Shown: positions 59,401-64,000 of the stretch, in pieces
Layout of the letters: each line of letters starts with the position of its first letter
Position numbering within the stretch: the first letter of the stretch is position 1
NCBI GenBank assembly: GCA_964020085.1
Contig: OZ026605.1
Span: 28,034,598 to 28,098,597 of the forward strand
DNA: 64,000 bases
Direction of reading: 5' to 3'
DNA from: Micromussa lordhowensis
Taxonomy: Eukaryota > Cnidaria > Anthozoa > Scleractinia > Lobophylliidae
Position numbers and translations under genes: made by a program
The notes under the pieces: generated by a model
What the model was told of the DNA's origin: nothing
What the model saw: the letters and a program-made list of their open reading frames with translations, nothing else
The model's database searches: none

Positions 59401-62400
59401 TGAAAGACATATCGCCAAACTGAGTAAGCCCCGCTGATGGTACCAGCTCTTCTCATGTAGTCAGGCCCTTAAGTGGTGGAAAAACAATGTTGATGTCTAT
59501 GTGGTTCAATTTTATTTTTGGTTTTATTTCTTTTAAACCAGTTTAAATTGTTCAAACTGGTTCATATTTTACTGGGTTGAAATTTTCAAACCAGTTTAAT
59601 TTTTCATTTTTGAGCAGAATGTGAGCATGTGTCTTAATAATTTGGGTTAAGCACTCAAGTTAGTGATTAGGCCTAAGCACTTATTTAGAATGGTTAGCTT
59701 TGATGTTAGGCTGGGAACTTTGCATATGGGTTAGTGGTTTGGGTTGAGCTCTCAGGTAAGTGATTAGGCCTAAGCTCTTATTTGGAATTGATTAGCTTCT
59801 TAGTAATTAGGACAAAGTTCATGTATAAATAAATTAAAATTTATATGTATTTATGAATAAATTAAAATTTATATGAGAGGGGCTTGGGGTGATGAACTGA
59901 TAATTAAAACAAGTATGAGAGCTCTTGCATCCATTGCTTTCATGGTCAAGTGGTAATGACAGTGGGAAACAGATCCAGAGGTTGGCGGTTCAAATCCTGG
60001 TGAGTACGAGATAAAAAGGAAAAAAAAGTGAAACCTGCTGTTAATTAGTATTCACGCTTAATGGGGATTTTGGGGAAAGGGGTAGAGTAGGTGGGAGATA
60101 ATAAATCAGAAGAAACTCAGCGAGAAAAGGAGAGAATAGGTTAGAGGAATGCAAAGAGATATTTCCCTTTTTGTAGATAGTTGGCAAAAAATAAACTGGT
60201 TTGAAAAATTCAACCCAGTTTGAAAAATATGAACCAGTTTGAAAAATCTAAAACTGGTTTAAAAAAAATTAAACCAAAAAAAAAATCAAACCACAACATC
60301 TACTCCCAGCTTACAGATTTGATTTTAGTTTCATATGAACTTACCCATAAGGGCCAATTCACATGGACCTTATATCTTTACAGTGATTCAAAGTGACACA
60401 GCATTATCTGTTTGAGAACTTTCCCTTAGCTGTATATGAAAGGCTGTTCAAGTTCAAGATAAACACTTGAAAAAATCTCCATTGTGGGTACGTTTTGTGA
60501 AAACCAATGACAAGAAGAACCTCGGCCGTTTCAAGTTGTCGTTTAGCATTGAACGTGCGACCAAACAAAGATTTTAAAATGATGTCAAGATGTTGCACAG
60601 TTGGAAACATTCCGAAGATTTCTCACTTCCAGACCTTGAACCACTTGACAACCTATAATTTATTCGCTTTCATACAACCTACTGGCATCTTGCATATTTA
60701 AAATTCAAAATGGCCACTACAAAACAAAGGAAAAAAAAAGTCCGGCCGGGGCTCGAACCCAGAGCGCTCGCTCAGGAGTCAAACGCACTAACCATGAGGC
60801 CACCACGCCTCCTAAAACAAAGGAAAGTTAATCTTTTATTTTTTTTCCAACATGATATGAGGGCTCCTAACTTACGTTTGTGATACTAATCAGTGTCGGT
60901 AGAGTATTGGCCGGATGTTGGTCACTTGTTGATTGACAAGATATCAGTCACAATATCACACAGAGTTGGCTGATGTAGCAACTGGGTGTGGGTCGATGTA
61001 TCAGTCGATATATCGTCCGACACACTGTCAGCCAATGTCAGCCGACTGATACTGTTGCCCGATGGGTGCCTTTAAAACACATGATTCAGGAATACTTTAA
61101 AAGTGCCTTTTGTACTTGAAAATGCTTGATACTTGTGTCTTATTACTGACTCCAATTAATCTAAGTGGTATTATAAAGTTCAAAAACAGTCATGTCAGGT
61201 TTCCTCGTGAGAATAGAAGGCAGTTATGATTCCAATAGTATAAGTGGCACAAAGTTTGCAGTTTAATTGTTTATAAATTTTAGATTCCTGATATTAAACT
61301 GAAACAAATCTGGATGTTACTTAATGTACTTTTGTGTCAGGTTCATCAGTTATCCTCGCACAGAAACCAACATGTTTCCCAAGTCTTTGGACTTGCGACC
61401 TCTTGTTCAAAATCAAACTGTTGATGAAAACTGGGGAGGTATGATTGAAATTGATATAATATTGCTTTTTTGCATGTAAGTTGGTAAATAATGCTAAATT
61501 GAGTTCTCCGAAATTCAGATATCTTAGTTCTTGAGGAAATTGGAAGTTAAATGATGGGGGCAGGGAGGGGGAGGGTGGAAAGGACTTTTGGTTCTAGGTT
61601 TTAAAAGGCTTGTCAAAAAATGTAGAGTTTTGAAGATAGTGCAATGAAAGTTAAATAATTTCCACATCCTCCTTGTTATTCAGTTGTTATAAATTATTCA
61701 CTTTTATTCCTTATCATTACCCCTGGGCTATATTTTGTGTTGCAGGATTTGCTGCCCAAGTACTAGAACGAGGTCCTAACCCTCGTCATGGCAACAAGAC
61801 AGACAATGCTCATCCTCCTATCCACCCCACAAAGCACACAAGTGGTTTACAGGTGTAGACTAAATATTAATGCAATGTCAAGAAATACTGTTCTTTCTCT
61901 GGCTGCCGAGTTCTTCTTTAAACTAGAATGCTTGGTAACACTTAATAATATTAACTCATTGATGCCTGTGTGGGCCTTAACCAGCCATGACCAGCGTTGG
62001 CCTTTGTTCCACTTCTGACGTCATCACCCTTGACTGAATACTCAAGTTCTGCAGGATGAAAATATATTGCCAGTGATACCCAGAGTGATTGGCTCAATGG
62101 AGCCTGAAATATACACAAATTGCTGAGAAATTTGAGTGAAAAACTCAGAGCAAAATATCCTGTGACTGCACTTAGCTACTCCATGGTAAGAATTGCCTGT
62201 ATTGATGATGCTTTCTTGGAAATTTTTGAACTGGAAGCAAGCCCAGTAGAAAGTCAATCACTGCAGCAAAAAGATAGGAAAAGGAGAAAAAGGAAAGGCA
62301 AAAGAAAAAAAAAAACGGAAAAGCCGAAAGATGTACATGTACATGTAGGTCACTTTCTTGATTTCTGTGCACGCCCAAGCAAAAATGTCATAGTGGAAAG

Positions 62401-63964
62401 AAAGGCACACTGTCTTGTTGCAAATGGCTTTTTGAGTAGATTGGAGCTAATTTGGGTCATATCCAGGCTGAAATGTTCAAAGTGACCAAAAAAAAGCTCC
62501 AGGTGTCAATGGGTTAATTGTAAGGCAGTTAGCACCTCTTTGAGCACAACCTGCTTTATTAGTTATACAGTACATTAGCCTGCGAGCAGGCTCACTTGTT
62601 GTTTTAGGCCCACGGGAAAAACCGAAAAGGGCGACGGAGGGCGGGGAGAATGGGGCGAGGAAAAGTGAGCCTGCACGCAAGCTTTTGAGTTTTGAATTCC
62701 GCCCCTTGCGAGGTGTCAGGTCGGCATTTCACATGTGTCAGATAACTATCCAATAAGAGCAAAGCGAAATGTAAACAAACATGATAGCGCATTGCATGTG
62801 GAGACTTTCGCGAGAATGGTCAAACTTTCTTCATGGACGGCACGGAAACCCTGAAGAAACCCGTGAAAAAAAGAGTGAATCAAGCGAACGATTGTTGCCG
62901 AATGTGCAAATGTTCCTTCAATGTTAAGTATGGAATCGGAAAATCTGCTCGTATGTCCACACAAAATTTGTACGTAGCCTCAAATTGCGATGGCAGCCGT
63001 GGTGAAGTTTTGGCTTCGTTGTGCGTGAACATTGGTGTTACATTTATTAAATCCCCGAGTTTGTCCAAGCGTGTTTGTCCTCCATGCGGCCGCAAAATCA
63101 GGAATTTCTGCAAGCTATTTGTTGTTATTTACATCTTGCAGTGACGCACAGGTCAAACCAAGCGATTGCCCTTCCTTAATCTGGTCTTCGATCAGGGTTA
63201 TCAATGGGCAAATAACTAAAATCACACTGTTCAGATGCAATCCTTCCGAAATCTTCTTCTGTTCGATCGCCGTGGAGAATACCTGAAAAATAAAACTCTT
63301 GCCGAAACCGGTCGGCATCACAGCGAAAACATCTCTTCCTTCAAGTAGACAATTCACAGCTATTTTCTGCTCTTGCTTTAGTTCAAAACTCAAGTCAGAA
63401 TTGACCGAAAGCTTGAGGAGTGCTCCTTGAACATAGTCTACGGACGCCATCTTGTATTGTGAAATGCAGTATTACACAGTCTATTGCCCTGGTTTTTGTA
63501 ACCTGTCATTTTTAACCAATCGGATTGCTGCGTTCCTCAGCGAACGCGGGGAATTAAAAACTCAAAAGCTCGCCTGCAGGCTCACTTTTCCATGCCCCAT
63601 TCGCCCTCCGTCACCCTTTCGTGTTTTTCCGTGGGCCTACAACAACAAGTGAGCCTGCCGGCAGGCTAACAGTACATGTACTGTATATACATACGTTTAC
63701 TTTGATCATCTACATACAATGTGACCTTCACTGCAGTCTTCTTGTGCAATGTATTTATCATTATTTATGCCTGCATTTGTCATGGATGCAAAATTGTTAA
63801 CTATATGCGGATTGTAATACTATGGTAATACTATGGACGTTATTTCTCTTATTGTCTACAATGTATATTGTGTGACTCAAAGGTGCACTCCATTCTATTG
63901 GCAGGGTAATGAGAAAAGAGTGTACGAGTTTATAGTGAGGCATTTCTTAGCCTGCTGTTCTGAG
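50460..63964 (+). CDS. TOP3A: DNA topoisomerase III alpha (N-terminal 440 residues; continues off right edge)
   Basis: Exons: 50460-50621, 51427-51486, 52185-52258, 52456-52531, 53457-53565, 53751-53802, 54111-54202, 55663-55743, 55927-55967, 57124-57172, 57294-57339, 57893-57947, 58841-58915, 59249-59331, 61341-61438, 61746-61852, 63905-63964. All phases agree. Type IA topoisomerase: toprim Glu35 in [22 protein letters not shown] with Asp142/Asp144/Glu146, and catalytic Tyr356 in [10 protein letters not shown]. Other marks are [13 protein letters not shown] and [13 protein letters not shown]. With RMI1 and a BLM-type helicase it dissolves double Holliday junctions; it also decatenates mitochondrial DNA. 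Two in-frame ATGs, 50460 and 50532, bracket a 24-residue basic, acid-free leader, as for dual mitochondrial/nuclear targeting. A TAA precedes the first ATG directly. The C-terminal zinc fingers lie off the window. Confidence 0.96.
50780..51235. repeat. TCGAT-rich cryptic satellite
   Basis: Dense short units around TCGA/ATCGA, including several 11-bp repeats of CGACTTTGATC at 50890-50945 and mirrored forms (GTCGATAAAAATCGATC). They flank 50965-51060, which lacks them. A shorter patch of the same type is at 34790-34890. It lies in TOP3A intron 1. Confidence 0.6.
51540..51782 (+). repeat. tRNA-derived SINE (family B)
   Basis: The head GCGTGGCCGAGTGGTCAGCG has box A character, and box B is decayed (TGCGAGTTCTG). 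The body has CCTCGCTTGTATATAGCCAA, matching the minus-strand copy at 21905-22072, and the tail ends in ATAAAGATTATTTATTATC. It lies in TOP3A intron 2 and begins 54 bases after exon 2. It is not a functional tRNA gene because the arms do not pair. Confidence 0.7.
53078..53229. mobile_element. Fold-back MITE (GTAGGTCAAAATGAAATTC)
   Basis: GTAGGTCAAAATGAAATTCA on the left mirrors the right end, and GTCTTCTAACCCTAATTA mirrors TAATTAGGGTTAGAAGAC near the centre. The left arm has about 23 extra bases. Flanks (catgtatatgtt and aacatacatgtata) also mirror each other, so the true ends and duplication are uncertain. In TOP3A intron 4. Confidence 0.65.
54510..55486. repeat. Chimeric TTAA element containing a copy of the TOP3A exon16/intron16 junction
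   Basis: The block begins TTAACCCATTGACTTCC and ends GAGAGTCAATGGGTTAA, giving inverted TTAA-type ends. Inside, at 54785-54892, lie the last 10 bases of exon 16 (TGGTTTACAG), its donor and the first roughly 98 bases of intron 16, as at 61843-61950. A second copy of the element follows from 54893. The two element copies are joined so that TGGTAAAAATTTCCCAT occurs twice. It lies in TOP3A intron 7. Confidence 0.8.
59503..60293. mobile_element. 0.8-kb inverted-repeat element with AAACCAGTTT subrepeats
   Basis: The first about 95 bases (59503-59600) and last about 100 (60193-60293) are imperfect inverted copies, each composed of AAACCAGTTT, AACCAGTTTGAA and CAACCCAGT pieces. The interior holds a SINE-like segment and no recognisable ORF. 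In TOP3A intron 14. Exact ends and target duplication are not resolved. Confidence 0.6.
59935..60012 (+). repeat. tRNA-like SINE head
   Basis: CATGGTCAAGTGGTAATGAC (box A region) and GGCGGTTCAAATCCTGGTG (box B) have tRNA-like spacing. The arms pair poorly, so this is a SINE or tRNA-derived fragment inside the inverted-repeat element of TOP3A intron 14. Confidence 0.5.
60741..60813 (-). repeat. SINE family A head
   Basis: The minus strand reads GGAGGCGTGGTGGCCTCATG, then GGTTCGAGCCCCGGCCGG, matching the tRNA-like first 70 bases of the copy at 32572-32852. The body is absent. TOP3A intron 14. Confidence 0.75.
61951..62517. mobile_element. 567-bp TTAA-ended non-autonomous element (piggyBac/Kolobok type)
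   Basis: The ends TTAACTCATTGATGCCTG and GGTGTCAATGGGTTAA are inverted, with TTAA at both termini. Internal sequence (GACGTCATCACC, GATTGGCTCAATGGAGCC, TTTGAGTGAAAAACTCAGAG) matches 54510-55486. The TTAA target suggests piggyBac or Kolobok. In TOP3A intron 16, 98 bases after the exon. Confidence 0.65.
62833..63144 (+). pseudogene. Fragment of a Cys-rich (ZAD-like) zinc-binding protein gene
   Basis: The open frame of 103 codons begins ATGGACGGCACGGAAACC, about 130 bases inside the left inverted end. Paired cysteines CCRMCKC near residue 22 and [12 protein letters not shown] near residue 80 resemble two halves of a ZAD-type or treble-clef zinc site. The frame then runs into non-homologous sequence and stops, overlapping by 30 bases the end of the opposing RecQ-like frame. 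It is likely the captured 5' part of a host gene. No stop interrupts it. Confidence 0.5.
63115..63450 (-). pseudogene. Fragment of a RecQ-like DNA helicase gene
   Basis: The open frame of 111 codons starts 63450, about 95 bases inside the right inverted end. [20 protein letters not shown] is a RecQ motif-0-like segment, [12 protein letters not shown] is the Walker A (motif I), and [15 protein letters not shown] is motif Ia. The DEAH box and motifs III-VI are missing: it ends just after [10 protein letters not shown]. It therefore cannot be an active helicase. Head of a host RecQ-like gene picked up by the transposon, or of a helicase-bearing element family. Confidence 0.75.
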
Positions 63965-64000
63965 GTAAGAAATTATGGATTTTGCTTTGCCTGAAGTAGT

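Larger units (their letters stand above)
62576..63668. mobile_element. 1.09-kb gene-fragment-carrying transposon with ~120-bp TIRs and 9-bp TSD
   Basis: ACAGTACAT stands at 62567-62575 and again at 63669-63677. The element starts TAGCCTGCGAGCAGGCTCAC and ends GTGAGCCTGCCGGCAGGCTA. The inverted ends extend about 120 bases each (CTCACTTGTTGTT, GGCCCACGG, GACGGAGGGCG and AAGCTTTTGAGTTTT or near forms occur in both). Long ends with a 9-bp duplication suit Mutator-like elements. No transposase is present. The interior carries 5' parts of two genes, tail to tail: a Cys-rich zinc-binding protein (plus strand) and a RecQ-like helicase (minus strand). In TOP3A intron 16. Confidence 0.85.

Noticed and set aside
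1..64000. Prokaryotic features (operons, Shine-Dalgarno sites, CRISPR arrays, prophage)
   Set aside because: Gene structure is intron-exon throughout and repeats are eukaryotic transposons; direct repeats with regular spacers were not seen.

Overview
The window is eukaryotic nuclear DNA, most likely from a cnidarian and probably a stony coral or related anthozoan. The evidence is AT-rich sequence, short exons with GT-AG introns, animal-specific genes (ASB, NCKX, AP5Z1, TOP3A), Penelope-like retroelements with hammerhead-ribozyme motifs, tRNA-derived SINEs and many small fold-back DNA transposons. The species cannot be fixed without a search. There are no operons, CRISPR arrays or prokaryotic features.

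Layout. (1) 105-3223, +: the 3' exons of an ankyrin-repeat/SOCS-box (ASB) gene that enters from the left edge. (2) 4755-9183, +: a two-exon gene for a 715-residue protein with a zinc-ribbon-like N-terminus, two hydrophobic segments and a long lysine-rich tail. (3) 12602-13918 and 14656-16828, +: two tandem NCKX-type exchangers, one intronless and one with a single intron; both have Thr at a normally acidic alpha-1 ion-binding position. (4) 35451-17981, -: a complete 25-exon AP5Z1 gene (AP-5 adaptor zeta subunit, about 917 residues), reconstructed exon by exon with consistent phases. (5) 35.8-37.05 kb: a decayed Penelope-like element with a well-formed hammerhead core, beside a fold-back element. 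(6) 50004-37952, -: a 19-exon leucine-rich-repeat gene (about 483 residues) that I cannot name. (7) 50460 to beyond the right edge, +: DNA topoisomerase III alpha, 17 exons visible including the catalytic Tyr exon. It is head-to-head with the LRR gene across about 455 bp.

The genes are unrelated housekeeping or signalling genes: ubiquitin-ligase adaptor, ion exchange, late-endosomal sorting, LRR scaffold, and DNA decatenation in nucleus and mitochondria. The accessory content lies in introns and intergenic gaps. Most notable is a 1.09-kb element with about 120-bp inverted repeats and a perfect 9-bp target duplication in TOP3A intron 16. It carries the 5' parts of a RecQ-like helicase gene and a Cys-rich zinc-binding gene, arranged tail to tail. 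A 74-bp element in an AP5Z1 intron has the same TAGCCTGC ends and 9-bp duplication size. Other observations are several hammerhead-like palindromes, a copy of the TOP3A exon16/intron16 junction inside intron 7, and a 22-bp minisatellite open in several frames.

All exon models come from splice-site, phase and recalled-family comparison by eye; no alignment or database search was run.
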